From a virus, in the IMG/VR virus record IMGVR_UViG_3300042402_001868, positions 91,923-155,922 of that record: DNA of 64,000 nucleotides; one strand, written 5' to 3'. The notes beneath the pieces are model-generated. The model saw only the letters and a list, made by a program, of their open reading frames with translations. It did not search any database and had not been told where the DNA came from. Below are positions 15,107 to 21,991 of this stretch, piece after piece. Numbering within the stretch: position 1 is the stretch's first letter; every line of letters begins with the position of its first letter. The translations under genes and the position numbers were made by a program.

Positions 15107-15220
15107 TTACACAGACCCTGAGTCTCCTGGAATGCTATTCACGCGACCGTTCGCATGTGACCAGGCTGATACCTGGGTAAACATGGATTTTGTTTGCAGT
15201 GAATAGTTATGTTTTTTCAT
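15107..15220 (-). CDS. Possible 37-aa peptide in a self-contained transcription unit
   Basis: A 37-codon frame begins at an ATG at 15220, only 10 nt after the -10 box of a perfect consensus promoter, and ends before a strong terminator. It begins MKKHNYSLQT and contains FTQVSAW. The message would have almost no leader and no Shine-Dalgarno site. The same stretch holds an inverted repeat (CTATTCAC and complement, 15135-15206), a CCAGG/CCTGG hairpin and a GCGA/TCGC hairpin, so it may instead be a small regulatory RNA of about 170 nt. Both readings are open. Confidence 0.4.
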   Translation of the reverse strand: MKKHNYSLQTKSMFTQVSAWSHANGRVNSIPGDSGSV

Positions 15221-15230
15221 ATTAGTCTCT

Positions 15231-15259
15231 ATTATAGTTTATTTATGATTGTGTGTCAA
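15231..15259 (-). promoter_or_regulatory. Perfect consensus promoter of the short unit
   Basis: TTGACA (15254-15259), 17-bp spacer, TATAAT (15231-15236). It starts just after the 3' end of the initiator tRNA gene. Confidence 0.85.
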
Positions 15260-15275
15260 CCACAAATGGTAAAAT

Positions 15276-15350
15276 TGGTTGCGGGGGAAGGACTCGAACC
15301 TCCGTCTTTCGGGTTATGAGCCCGATAGTCTACCACTGACGTACCCCGCG
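15276..15350 (-). tRNA. Initiator tRNA-fMet (CAU)
   Basis: 75-nt cloverleaf with loop CTCATAA. Initiator marks are all present: a C1-A72 mismatch at the end of the acceptor stem and three G-C pairs (GGG/CCC) next to the anticodon loop. CCA encoded. Phage initiator tRNAs are uncommon. Confidence 0.93.
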
Positions 15351-15360
15351 GTAATACTTA

Positions 15361-15546
15361 TTTGATAACAATACTGCTGTGTGTTTAAAGGTTCCTGCTG
15401 TATTTCTACACCAGCATCCTTCCAACAGCATGTATGACTGTGACTAGCAGTCTGCCGCAACTTTCGTCCGCTCAGCGGCCATTGGATTTATAGTTCCCCA
15501 GCAGTTGGGCTCTCAGTCAAAGAATTTTTGACACATTGTTATCAAA
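15361..15546 (-). ncRNA. Stem-closed structured RNA element 3
   Basis: A 186-nt segment closed by a perfect 12-bp inverted repeat (TTTGATAACAAT at 15361-15372, complement at 15535-15546). The far arm overlaps the last codons of the radical SAM gene. The interior is GC-rich with hairpins such as CCGCT/AGCGG and GCTGG/CCAGC. It contains GCCCAACTGCTG, similar to GCCCATAACTGTTG in element 1. It lies directly upstream of initiator tRNA. Confidence 0.5.
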
Positions 15547-16732
15547 CAGCACTAGGTTTGAACACAGCGTCGTAGTCAGTGCCACGCATGCTGTCAAGCA
15601 GTTTAACATATTGTCGGTAATCATCATAGAGCTTTTGGTCAAACACAGTGGTTTTTCCTAGCCCTGTAATTATATTGTATAACTCTTCTCCCCATAGATT
15701 ATATGGATATATCTGTCCAAGACGAACCGACTCCGGCCTCCGCAACCAATCTACAGTTTCTATCCAGTCTACAAGACGTTTTAAGTCTTGAGGAGGTGCT
15801 GATTCCATGGTCAAACAAGGTGTACCAGACACCGTGGTTATTCTTAAATCTACTTCACGACTTTTAGCATAATCTACCAACGCCGGTAAACTGTACACAC
15901 TTGCGTGTTGCAAGGTGTGATTGATGTTTCTCACTGCCCCTGGTAATGCCTCTTGAAGGAGAATCATATTTGCAGAAATTTCCTCCCAGCGGCTAGGGTA
16001 TCTTAGATAATCATTCATAGCCCCCACACCTTCGAGGCTCACGCTGATCCATACATTTGTAAATAATTTTAACTTGTCCACGAGAACCGGCGGTACACGA
16101 GTGAGATTGGTATTAAATTGCAATCTCACATCGGTGTTATTACTGGCAATCAAAATATCTAATATTTTCCAAGTGCTTGGCAGTGGAAAGGGTTCGCCGC
16201 CGCTGATGTCAATACTCACAGCATCCTTGAGTTTTTCAGTTAAAAATTCAATGTATGCAGGATTTTCCCACCACTTGTCTGGTTGTGGGTGCTGGTGTAT
16301 CATATTGATGCGATCAAATGCCTCAGGGTTTTGGCCACGTTCCTGATGCCATGCACTGCTGGCATAAGTGCCGCACATGATGCATCTTAAATTGCAGTGA
16401 TTACCCAGGCGTATTTCAAAGTTGTAGATGGGATTATCTACACTCGGAGTAGTGTGAGTTTCTGGATGCAATTCGTTGGCTCTTTGTCTCAACGAAGTAT
16501 ATCCAAGATCTTCTTCTCGGAAACATTTTACGCATCCAACATGGCGAATTCCTTGATCAAAATCTTTAAGAATTGCAGTGCGTACATTGTCATTGTACCC
16601 TTGATATTGATCCCATCGGTATTCAAGAGACTGGTCACCTTCGGGGTACCATTGACAGCAAGGTGTTAAAACACCTTGCCATGTTATTCCCAATCCATGA
16701 TTAACCATGGAGCATGTTATTTTTTCAGCCAT
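15542..16732 (-). CDS. Radical SAM protein with N-terminal Cys-rich domain
   Basis: A 396-residue radical SAM enzyme: CNLRCIMC near residue 114 binds the 4Fe-4S cluster and SGGEP near 176 binds SAM. The N-terminal part has a lone Cys, the PCC pair in GVLTPCCQWY, and CVKCF, the same auxiliary-cluster pattern as its neighbour at 16738 with which it shares gene order and spacing (5 nt). The substrate is unknown. The tandem pair suggests two related modifications or a heterodimer. Confidence 0.8.
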   Translation of the reverse strand: MAEKITCSMVNHGLGITWQGVLTPCCQWYPEGDQSLEYRWDQYQGYNDNVRTAILKDFDQGIRHVGCVKCFREEDLGYTSLRQRANELHPETHTTPSVDNPIYNFEIRLGNHCNLRCIMCGTYASSAWHQERGQNPEAFDRINMIHQHPQPDKWWENPAYIEFLTEKLKDAVSIDISGGEPFPLPSTWKILDILIASNNTDVRLQFNTNLTRVPPVLVDKLKLFTNVWISVSLEGVGAMNDYLRYPSRWEEISANMILLQEALPGAVRNINHTLQHASVYSLPALVDYAKSREVDLRITTVSGTPCLTMESAPPQDLKRLVDWIETVDWLRRPESVRLGQIYPYNLWGEELYNIITGLGKTTVFDQKLYDDYRQYVKLLDSMRGTDYDAVFKPSAV

Positions 16733-16737
16733 AGGTA

Positions 16738-17940
16738 TTACTTATTTAGAAAAGCCTGGTCAAATGTTATTTTTCGAACGGAGTCTATTGATTGAGTAAA
16801 CTCAAAAAACTTAGATCGGGTGTTTTCATTGAACGCATACTGATCTGTAAGAACTGCTTTTATATAATCTATTGCAGAATTCAGATGTGTGATATAGATT
16901 GGGGGATCTTGTCCTTTCACAATCTTGGTCAATATAGCATTATCAGCAACGAATGTTTCAATCTGTTGTAATAACTCATTGACCTGTGCAGGCGTGAGAG
17001 TGTTTATTTCAAGGTAATCGTGCCATGTTACTGTTTGCACTCGTAGAATATACGCATGGTCAACACAATATTGCAGTACTGGAATCATTGTGTAATAACT
17101 GTAATGTTGTAAAATGTACCCAATATTAAAAAAACTCATATTGGGTAGAGTGTTTAACTTTTGAATATTTGTATTGATGTTTCCCCACTTACTGCCATAT
17201 CTCACATAGTCATTATGGTCTCCAATTCCTTCGACACTGACCATAACATCTATTTGTTTAAATTTTGATAACAGTTCGTAAACATTATCTTTGAGAAGAG
17301 TTGCGTTGGTCACAATGTTAAGATACACCGCCGGAGACAATTGCTCTAAAAAAGTAATTGCTTCTGGGGTAAACAACGGCTCTCCGCCAATTAATCTTAC
17401 GTATCTTAGATTTGAAATCAAGGAAGGAGTTAGGTTTTTAAAATCTTGTGATTCGTACCAAAGAAACTTACTATCAACAGTTGGGTATTTAAAATTATGT
17501 AAAATTGAAAAATTTTGTTTAATTTCAGTATTCCAACTGGAACTACTGTATGGTCCGCACATGTTGCAACGAAGATTGCAAGTGTTTCCAAACGCAATAG
17601 ACAGGTGTTCAAGTTGATCAACTACGGCTGTATCAAATTGATCAAGATTGCCTCCAAAATGTTTGTTATATAACTGCCTTTCGCTAAACGTGTTTTTAGT
17701 AGCAGTCTCTTCAACTTCCCAACAGCGATGGCATCCCGAATGTTTAACCCCGGCTAGTAATTCTTGTCTGACAGAGTCTAATTTAGAAATCTTCCATGTT
17801 TTAAAATTTTTAATATGATGAGATTGTTTGTCTGGTGCCGAGACAGCACTTTCATCGTAGGCACAACATGGTGTAAGTTGCCCAGCATTTCCAATGCTCA
17901 TGCCAACCCAGGGCATTATGCAAAATGTATCTTTATTCAT
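16738..17940 (-). CDS. Radical SAM protein with N-terminal Cys-rich domain
   Basis: A 400-residue radical SAM enzyme. The start is set at the ATG at 17940, as earlier in-frame codons lie in tRNA-Cys. CIMPWVGMSIG, TPCCAYDE and CHRCWE form the N-terminal Cys set; CNLRCNMC near residue 126 is the cluster loop and IGGEP near 187 the SAM motif. A GTTAAATA late-type motif ends 5 nt before the ATG. It is followed by the paralogue at 15542. Confidence 0.8.
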   Translation of the reverse strand: MNKDTFCIMPWVGMSIGNAGQLTPCCAYDESAVSAPDKQSHHIKNFKTWKISKLDSVRQELLAGVKHSGCHRCWEVEETATKNTFSERQLYNKHFGGNLDQFDTAVVDQLEHLSIAFGNTCNLRCNMCGPYSSSSWNTEIKQNFSILHNFKYPTVDSKFLWYESQDFKNLTPSLISNLRYVRLIGGEPLFTPEAITFLEQLSPAVYLNIVTNATLLKDNVYELLSKFKQIDVMVSVEGIGDHNDYVRYGSKWGNINTNIQKLNTLPNMSFFNIGYILQHYSYYTMIPVLQYCVDHAYILRVQTVTWHDYLEINTLTPAQVNELLQQIETFVADNAILTKIVKGQDPPIYITHLNSAIDYIKAVLTDQYAFNENTRSKFFEFTQSIDSVRKITFDQAFLNK

Positions 17941-17945
17941 ACTGA

Positions 17946-17953
17946 TATTTAAC
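17946..17953 (-). promoter_or_regulatory. Late-type promoter motif abutting the start codon
   Basis: GTTAAATA on the minus strand, 5 nt before the ATG at 17940, sharing the TAAATA core and spacing with other genes in this window. Confidence 0.35.
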
Positions 17954-17956
17954 CTT

Positions 17957-18034
17957 TGGAACACAGGGTGAGATTTGAACTCACGATTTTACGGATTTGC
18001 AATCCGTTGCATTTGACCACTCTGCCACCTGTGC
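17957..18034 (-). tRNA. tRNA-Cys (GCA)
   Basis: 78-nt cloverleaf; loop TTGCAAA gives anticodon GCA; discriminator U73, the Cys identity base, is present. CCA encoded. Confidence 0.95.
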
Positions 18035-18037
18035 ATA

Positions 18038-18195
18038 TTTTTATAGTCAAGCACCGAGAGATGCCGATTTGTCAACAATGTAGCTAGCACTGACAAGCGA
18101 ATGGCAGTTATGTCAGGACCTGTTCCTCGCACAGTTAGGCCCGAATAGTGACAGCGTCCCGTCACGATACCTTTATCGATGCTTGACTATAAAAA
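18038..18195 (-). ncRNA. Stem-closed structured RNA element 4
   Basis: A 158-nt segment closed by 20-bp arms with one mismatch (18038-18057 and 18176-18195). Inside are CGATA/TATCG and GTGAC/GTCAC hairpins and GGGCCTAACTGTG, similar to motifs in elements 1 and 3. No frame, no cloverleaf. It lies between tRNA-Cys and element 5. Confidence 0.55.
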
Positions 18196-18278
18196 CATAT
18201 TGAAACACACTAACTACCTTGGCATGTACTAAGGTTCAATGAACCGCTACGACCCTATCTTTAATGTGCTTCAATATG
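18196..18278 (-). ncRNA. Stem-closed structured RNA element 5
   Basis: An 83-nt segment closed by 18-bp arms with a few mismatches (CATATTGAA at 18196 and its complement ending at 18278). Interior hairpins GGTTC/GAACC and CCTT/AAGG are seen. It abuts element 4 with no gap. Confidence 0.5.
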
Positions 18279-18475
18279 CTCTGCATCCCCCGGCGGTAAT
18301 TATAGTACAGGAAGATATGACGCTATCATACCCCCTATAAGTACCTTCCACCCGCTTCCCGACAGGGACCGTTCTCGCATTGCTAGCGGCCTTTGGGTTT
18401 AAAGACTACCACCCGTAGTTGTCACACTACTTCTCATCCTGCGGGTCACAGTATCCGGAGACACCCGGAACGTTC
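18279..18475 (-). other. GC-rich non-coding stretch between element 5 and tRNA-Tyr
   Basis: About 200 nt without a credible frame. It holds several short inverted repeats (TCCGG/CCGGA, ACTAC/GTAGT, GGAAG/CTTCC) but no long closing stem that I can find. It may form one large RNA together with elements 4 and 5 (about 440 nt in total). Confidence 0.35.
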
Positions 18476-18560
18476 TGGTGGAGATGATAGGGATCGAACC
18501 TATCGTGACCGAAGTCGGAGGAGTTACAGTCCCCTGCCACACCATTGCGGCGGCATCTCC
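18476..18560 (-). tRNA. tRNA-Tyr (GUA)
   Basis: 85-nt class II tRNA; loop CTGTAAC gives anticodon GUA; A73 present, CCA encoded. Confidence 0.95.
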
Positions 18561-18565
18561 ATGTA

Positions 18566-18640
18566 TGGTACTCGATAGCGGAGTCGAACCGCTCTTGCCT
18601 GGATGAAAACCAGATGTCCTAACCGATAGACGAATCGAGC
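18566..18640 (-). tRNA. tRNA-Glu (UUC)
   Basis: 75-nt cloverleaf; loop TTTTCAT gives anticodon UUC. The acceptor begins with a G1-U72 wobble. CCA encoded. Confidence 0.94.
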
Positions 18641-18648
18641 AAATAAGG

Positions 18649-18713
18649 GAGAGCCACGGTTGCAGGACCTAGTGCTTCGTTACCAAAGGAAGTATCCAGG
18701 CGATGTGGCTCTC
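18649..18713 (-). ncRNA. Small stem-closed RNA element 6
   Basis: A 65-nt segment closed by a perfect 9-bp inverted repeat (GAGAGCCAC at 18649-18657 and its complement at 18705-18713) between tRNA-Glu and tRNA-Asp. It is about tRNA-sized but has no anticodon arm or T-loop consensus. Confidence 0.45.
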
Positions 18714-18719
18714 AAAACT

Positions 18720-18794
18720 TGGCGGTCTGTGGGAGAATCGAACTCCCGTAAGTGGATAGACAATCCACAGTAATAACCTCTATACGAACAGACC
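18720..18794 (-). tRNA. tRNA-Asp (GUC)
   Basis: 75-nt cloverleaf; loop TTGTCTA gives anticodon GUC; G73 fits Asp identity. CCA encoded. Confidence 0.95.
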
Positions 18795-18802
18795 AAAATC
18801 TA

Positions 18803-19017
18803 CTATATTAAAAAATACTAAAGGAACCATTGTGCATCTATGTCTACCTATACAACCGTCTTGTATAGGCCTGCACGGTCATTACTGCCTACATGCTCCG
18901 CCGCTTTTCTGGACATTTCTGCCCGGTTTCATAGACCTAGATTGAGCGTGGGCGGCCCCACTGTCCTCGCCTTAGATCCCTAACGGTGTAGGTAACCTTT
19001 AATACATTTTAATATAG
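18803..19017 (-). ncRNA. Stem-closed structured RNA element 7
   Basis: A 215-nt segment, the largest element, closed by 22-bp arms with a few mismatches (18803-18824 and 18996-19017). It contains a perfect 9-bp hairpin (CCTATACAA and complement near 18847-18870). It is the first product downstream of the tandem promoters and boxA-like leader. No frame, no cloverleaf. Confidence 0.55.
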
Positions 19018-19051
19018 CAACCCTTGCGGGCTACTACAAGAAAAACTTAAC

Positions 19052-19088
19052 TTTTTAAAGAACATCTAGTTAATTTCTAACTAGTCTC
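19052..19088 (-). promoter_or_regulatory. rrn-like leader: hairpin followed by boxA-like site
   Basis: Just after the inner promoter, a CTAGTTA/TAACTAG hairpin (19068-19088) is followed by TGTTCTTTAAAAA (19052-19064), which resembles the boxA antitermination element of bacterial rRNA leaders (core GCTCTTTAA / GTTCTTTAA). Hairpin then boxA is the order of rrn boxB-boxA. It would recruit NusB-S10 and let RNA polymerase pass through the structured tRNA and RNA region. Confidence 0.5.
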
Positions 19089-19090
19089 TA

Positions 19091-19119
19091 GTATAGCACA
19101 ATGTCAATATCTAGTCAAC
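19091..19119 (-). promoter_or_regulatory. Inner sigma70-type promoter of the stable-RNA unit (P2)
   Basis: TTGACT (19114-19119), 17-bp spacer, TATACT (19091-19096). Confidence 0.7.
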
Positions 19120-19187
19120 TTGTTTTTGCAAGTCCCTTCACTTTAGAAGGATTCTGTTAAGAACACCTTGTTTCTTAACTTGTTTCT

Positions 19188-19216
19188 ATTGTAGCAAATT
19201 GCGAATATTGCGTCAA
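19188..19216 (-). promoter_or_regulatory. Outer sigma70-type promoter of the stable-RNA unit (P1)
   Basis: TTGACG (19211-19216), 17-bp spacer, TACAAT (19188-19193). It lies about 97 bp upstream of P2, a tandem arrangement like that of rRNA operons. A GTTAAGAA/TTCTTAAC hairpin lies between the two. Confidence 0.65.
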
Positions 19217-19225
19217 CCTCCAATA

Positions 19226-19250
19226 AAAAACCCGCTTAGTGCGGGTTTTT
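19226..19250 (-). terminator. Rho-independent terminator of the DUF4214-like gene
   Basis: A perfect 10-bp stem (AAAAACCCGC with GCGGGTTTTT) around a 5-nt loop. It is symmetrical, so it could act on both strands, and lies 27 bp past the stop of the gene at 19277. Confidence 0.85.
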
Positions 19251-19276
19251 ATAAATGTAATACTTTTGTTTACATT

Positions 19277-20176
19277 TTATGCAACAAACGGAGTGTACTC
19301 AATTCCTGTTGTTGCTAACCCTACTAATCCAATTGTGGTTTCAAAAGCTGCCAACTCACTTGCGGCTACTAAAACATCTGCTTGGCTCAAATTGCTACTA
19401 GTCATCCAAGCTGTGTAATCGGTAACCTGGGTCAATGTAGCATCTGTACCAAATACGTTTTTGTAAACATGCTTGATAAATGTTTCATTACTGACACCAC
19501 CAGCATCTGTTTTGTAAGTGTCTGTGGCCAATAATGCTGTTGCTAGTTCTTTGTTGGTCCATCCTGAATCAGCAAGGTGTATACCAATGCCTTTGTATGC
19601 GTTGGTTACGTCAGCTGTGCCAAGTGCGGCTGCCAACAATGCGTATACATCGCCGGCACGGCCTGCGGCATCATAAGCAACGGCCTTGTCAGTGAACACC
19701 ACACGCTCATGGTCAGCAAGATTGAATTCCATGTTAGAAACTAGAGTACTTGCCAAGGTAACCTTAGCGGCAGTTTTAGTTGTGGTGAACTCTGTGCTTG
19801 CACCGCCCATGGTGTAAGTGTCAACACCTGCGGTACCAGTGACATCTACAACAACGTCAACGGTGCCATCACCTGCACGACCTGTACCCACTACGCCGAA
19901 TGTGGCAACTTTACCTAGTGTGCCAACAGTGGCCACTGTAACGATCAAGTTGTTGGCTACCGTGCCGCCTAATGCTGTTCCAGCAAGAGTGATTGTATCA
20001 CCTGCTACATAGCCGCGACCTGCACTTGCGGCAAGGCTGTCTAATACAACGGAATATACGCCGTTGGTTTTTGTAACATCAAATGCGGCCTCAACTCCTG
20101 CACCACCTGTTAATCCAGTGATGTTTTGATAGGTAGCGTTTACTGCTTTGTCTTTGATTGTAATTGTTGTTGTCAT
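19277..20176 (-). CDS. Ala/Thr-rich protein with DUF4214-like C-terminus
   Basis: A 299-residue protein starting at the ATG at 20176, which has an AAGGA site; a longer upstream frame lacks one. Residues 1-160 are a Thr, Val, Gly and Ala-rich beta-repeat region with no cysteine; residues about 190-290 are helical and resemble DUF4214, a domain found in S-layer and other secreted bacterial proteins. The gene has its own promoter and terminator, so it is a monocistronic and probably strongly expressed unit. A surface or virion decoration role is possible. No signal peptide is seen. Its base composition is richer in GC than its neighbours, which suggests transfer. Confidence 0.6.
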   Translation of the reverse strand: MTTTITIKDKAVNATYQNITGLTGGAGVEAAFDVTKTNGVYSVVLDSLAASAGRGYVAGDTITLAGTALGGTVANNLIVTVATVGTLGKVATFGVVGTGRAGDGTVDVVVDVTGTAGVDTYTMGGASTEFTTTKTAAKVTLASTLVSNMEFNLADHERVVFTDKAVAYDAAGRAGDVYALLAAALGTADVTNAYKGIGIHLADSGWTNKELATALLATDTYKTDAGGVSNETFIKHVYKNVFGTDATLTQVTDYTAWMTSSNLSQADVLVAASELAAFETTIGLVGLATTGIEYTPFVA

Positions 20177-20205
20177 TATTTTTCCTTGTAAAATGAATAT
20201 CAACT

Positions 20206-20234
20206 AGTATATAGCGTTTATACTAATAAGTCAA
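20206..20234 (-). promoter_or_regulatory. Sigma70-type promoter of the DUF4214-like gene
   Basis: TTGACT (20229-20234), 17-bp spacer, TATACT (20206-20211), immediately after the tmRNA terminator. Confidence 0.7.
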
Positions 20235-20236
20235 AG

Positions 20237-20264
20237 AAAAAGGGCACAAAAATGCCCTTTTTTT
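20237..20264 (-). terminator. Rho-independent terminator of the tmRNA gene
   Basis: A perfect 10-bp stem (AAAAAGGGCA with TGCCCTTTTT) around a 6-nt loop, with T-runs on both sides. Confidence 0.85.
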
Positions 20265-20269
20265 GGTGG

Positions 20270-20587
20270 TTTCTGTTACGAGGTATTTCCTACCCTAGGC
20301 TGAGTTCAGGCAGCCAAAGCGAACTGTTCGTCGTTTGCATTTACGTGTTTTGCTTCTCCGACCGGGAGACCCCTGTCCTAACGGCTTCTACATTGCCGGA
20401 CTGTCCATTTCCGTACTCTTGACCCAATCGATATCTATGTCAGGCCCATCAAAAACACACTAGAACTAAGATTTTCGCAGTCAAGTTTTAGAGTACTCGT
20501 ACTACGCCAATGTGCTTATGGTGGACCTGCCGGGAACTGCCCCCGGGTCTTGAATCCTTTTCTGTCTACTTCATACAGTCTTAACTT
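20270..20587 (-). ncRNA. ssrA: Permuted (two-piece) tmRNA
   Basis: Transfer-messenger RNA for ribosome rescue, in the circularly permuted form. Read on the minus strand, the acceptor piece comes first and ends at an encoded CCA (20519); its T-stem is CCGGG/CCCGG. After an intervening loop of about 70 nt the coding piece starts at 20447 with GGGCCTG, which pairs with CAGGTCC of the acceptor piece to make a 7-bp acceptor stem with one G-U. The tag frame at 20306-20338 reads ANDEQFALAA then a stop, very close to tags of betaproteobacteria (ANDExxALAA). Promoter and terminator flank it. Confidence 0.9.
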
Positions 20588-20589
20588 GT

Positions 20590-20618
20590 ATTTAAACATA
20601 TCTTCGAATTATTGTCAA
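20590..20618 (-). promoter_or_regulatory. Promoter of the tmRNA gene
   Basis: TTGACA (20613-20618), 17-bp spacer, TTAAAT (20590-20595). The -10 box is a four-of-six match, the -35 box is perfect. Confidence 0.55.
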
Positions 20619-20658
20619 CCTCTAATCACAGCATAATTACATACAGCAAGGACAACAT

Positions 20659-21366
20659 ATGATTTATTTTGATGGTGATAGTCACACATACGGGGAAGAA
20701 TTAGAAAACCCTGCGCAGGAAAGTTTTCCAAAAATCTTGTCAGAAAAACTAGGACATGAATTTGTAAACTTAGCCGAATCTGGATGTGCCAATGATGAAA
20801 TCATGAGAAGGGTACATCGTTACCTGGCACAGTGCAAAGAAAAAAATCAATACCCAGACATGATAATCATTGGTTGGACTGAAGTTGACCGCGAAACATG
20901 GTTCCTTAACGGTGTGGGAAAATCTGTTGAAACATACAAATTAACCGCAACAGATGCACATAAACTGAACCCTGAGAGGCTTGCTAAATTTAGAAAAAAT
21001 GTCAAATACAACGGTATGTATATTGCTGCCATGACACACTATTGGTACAATCAAGTTTTTAATTTACATTGTGAACTTGAACTGTTAAAAATTCCGCACT
21101 TGTTTTTTCATGGCTGTCCAAATTGGTTAAAAAAGTGGAATGACATCCGTAGTTGGAATATTGTAAAAATGGACAATATCACCACATATCCGTGGAATAA
21201 TACTTTTATAAATCAGACAGATCCTGATTTTAGCATGTTTCAATGGACCACTGCTCGTGGACATCCACACACCAAATATGATCACGTTGGACCTCTAGCA
21301 CATGTTGAATGGGCCGAGTTGTTGTACAACCACATACAACAGCATGCTCTGCTAGATCAATTGTGA
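20659..21366 (+). CDS. SGNH-hydrolase-like protein (paralogue 2)
   Basis: A 235-residue plus-strand gene with an AAGGAC ribosome site. FDGDSHTYGEE at the N-terminus carries the nucleophile Ser, SGCANDEIMRR near residue 42 the Gly/Asn oxyanion block, GWTEVDRETW near 74 the family's W-x-R-x-W segment, and DHVGPLAHVEWAEL near 215 the His. It is divergent from the tmRNA gene and its last 10 bases overlap the tail of the minus gene at 21357. Function probably ester hydrolysis on glycans; substrate unknown. Confidence 0.7.
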   Translation: MIYFDGDSHTYGEELENPAQESFPKILSEKLGHEFVNLAESGCANDEIMRRVHRYLAQCKEKNQYPDMIIIGWTEVDRETWFLNGVGKSVETYKLTATDAHKLNPERLAKFRKNVKYNGMYIAAMTHYWYNQVFNLHCELELLKIPHLFFHGCPNWLKKWNDIRSWNIVKMDNITTYPWNNTFINQTDPDFSMFQWTTARGHPHTKYDHVGPLAHVEWAELLYNHIQQHALLDQL

Positions 21367-21887
21367 CTGTCATTGTCCCATTCTTTTGGAATCCAGCCTA
21401 GTCGAAATAGGTCTGCTCGTATTTCGTCAGTAACTGTGCCCTCTGGCACATGTCCTAGGTTCACCCATTGTTCATCGGGTTCACCTTGTATTCCTGAACA
21501 ATACCAATCAATATAGTCACCTTGTTCGCGCATGTCTGCCACAATGCCTCCTGCATGGCGCCAACTGGCACTCCACCGCTGATCCCGGATCAATGGCCAT
21601 ACTTTGTTCTTTACAAACTGCATGTTGCACATGGCCGCATACAAGTTTTGAGCATAAGAGGCATTGCTTTTAACTTTGTCACAGATCCACTTGGTGCTAC
21701 GCAGGTCGTATTCCATGTTGTCTTTTTGCCATTCAGGATCTACTATATTAGCTTCAGCTTGTTCTTTAGCTGTTTTCCACATGTTAATATAAATTTCTGG
21801 AACTTCTTTGCCATCTTGTTTGGCTCGCTCTTTTGCACTCTCAAGTTGGAAGGTATGGCGCTCGGGACTGCTGTTTACTTTGGTCAT
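21357..21887 (-). CDS. Conserved phage protein, unknown
   Basis: A 176-residue, mostly helical protein with WSASWRHAGGIVADMREQGD near residue 105 and DYIDWYCSG after it, segments conserved in T4-like phages of aquatic bacteria. No catalytic motif is apparent. It is co-transcribed after tRNA-Leu(UAA). Confidence 0.55.
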   Translation of the reverse strand: MTKVNSSPERHTFQLESAKERAKQDGKEVPEIYINMWKTAKEQAEANIVDPEWQKDNMEYDLRSTKWICDKVKSNASYAQNLYAAMCNMQFVKNKVWPLIRDQRWSASWRHAGGIVADMREQGDYIDWYCSGIQGEPDEQWVNLGHVPEGTVTDEIRADLFRLGWIPKEWDNDSHN

Positions 21888-21897
21888 GATATAAAAA

Positions 21898-21984
21898 TGG
21901 TACGAGTGACCGGAATTGAACCGGTACGCCTTTTAAAGCGAGAGATTTTAAGTCTCTTGTGTCTACCTATTTCACCACACTCGC
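21898..21984 (-). tRNA. tRNA-Leu (UAA)
   Basis: 87-nt class II tRNA; loop CTTAAAA gives anticodon UAA for UUA and UUG. CCA encoded. Confidence 0.95.
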
Positions 21985-21991
21985 TTGTGCA

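Noticed and set aside
15361-15546. Hammerhead ribozyme in element 3
   Set aside because: The GCTGAGCGGACGAAAG stretch only loosely resembles CTGANGA...GAAA; the core bases and stem order do not fit.
18393-18578. Plus-strand frame over tRNA-Tyr and the spacer
   Set aside because: Antisense to a clear tRNA and structured RNA; no start signal.
9795-19017. Group I introns in tRNA precursors
   Set aside because: All tRNA genes are intact and none is split; the elements sit between, not within, the tRNAs.
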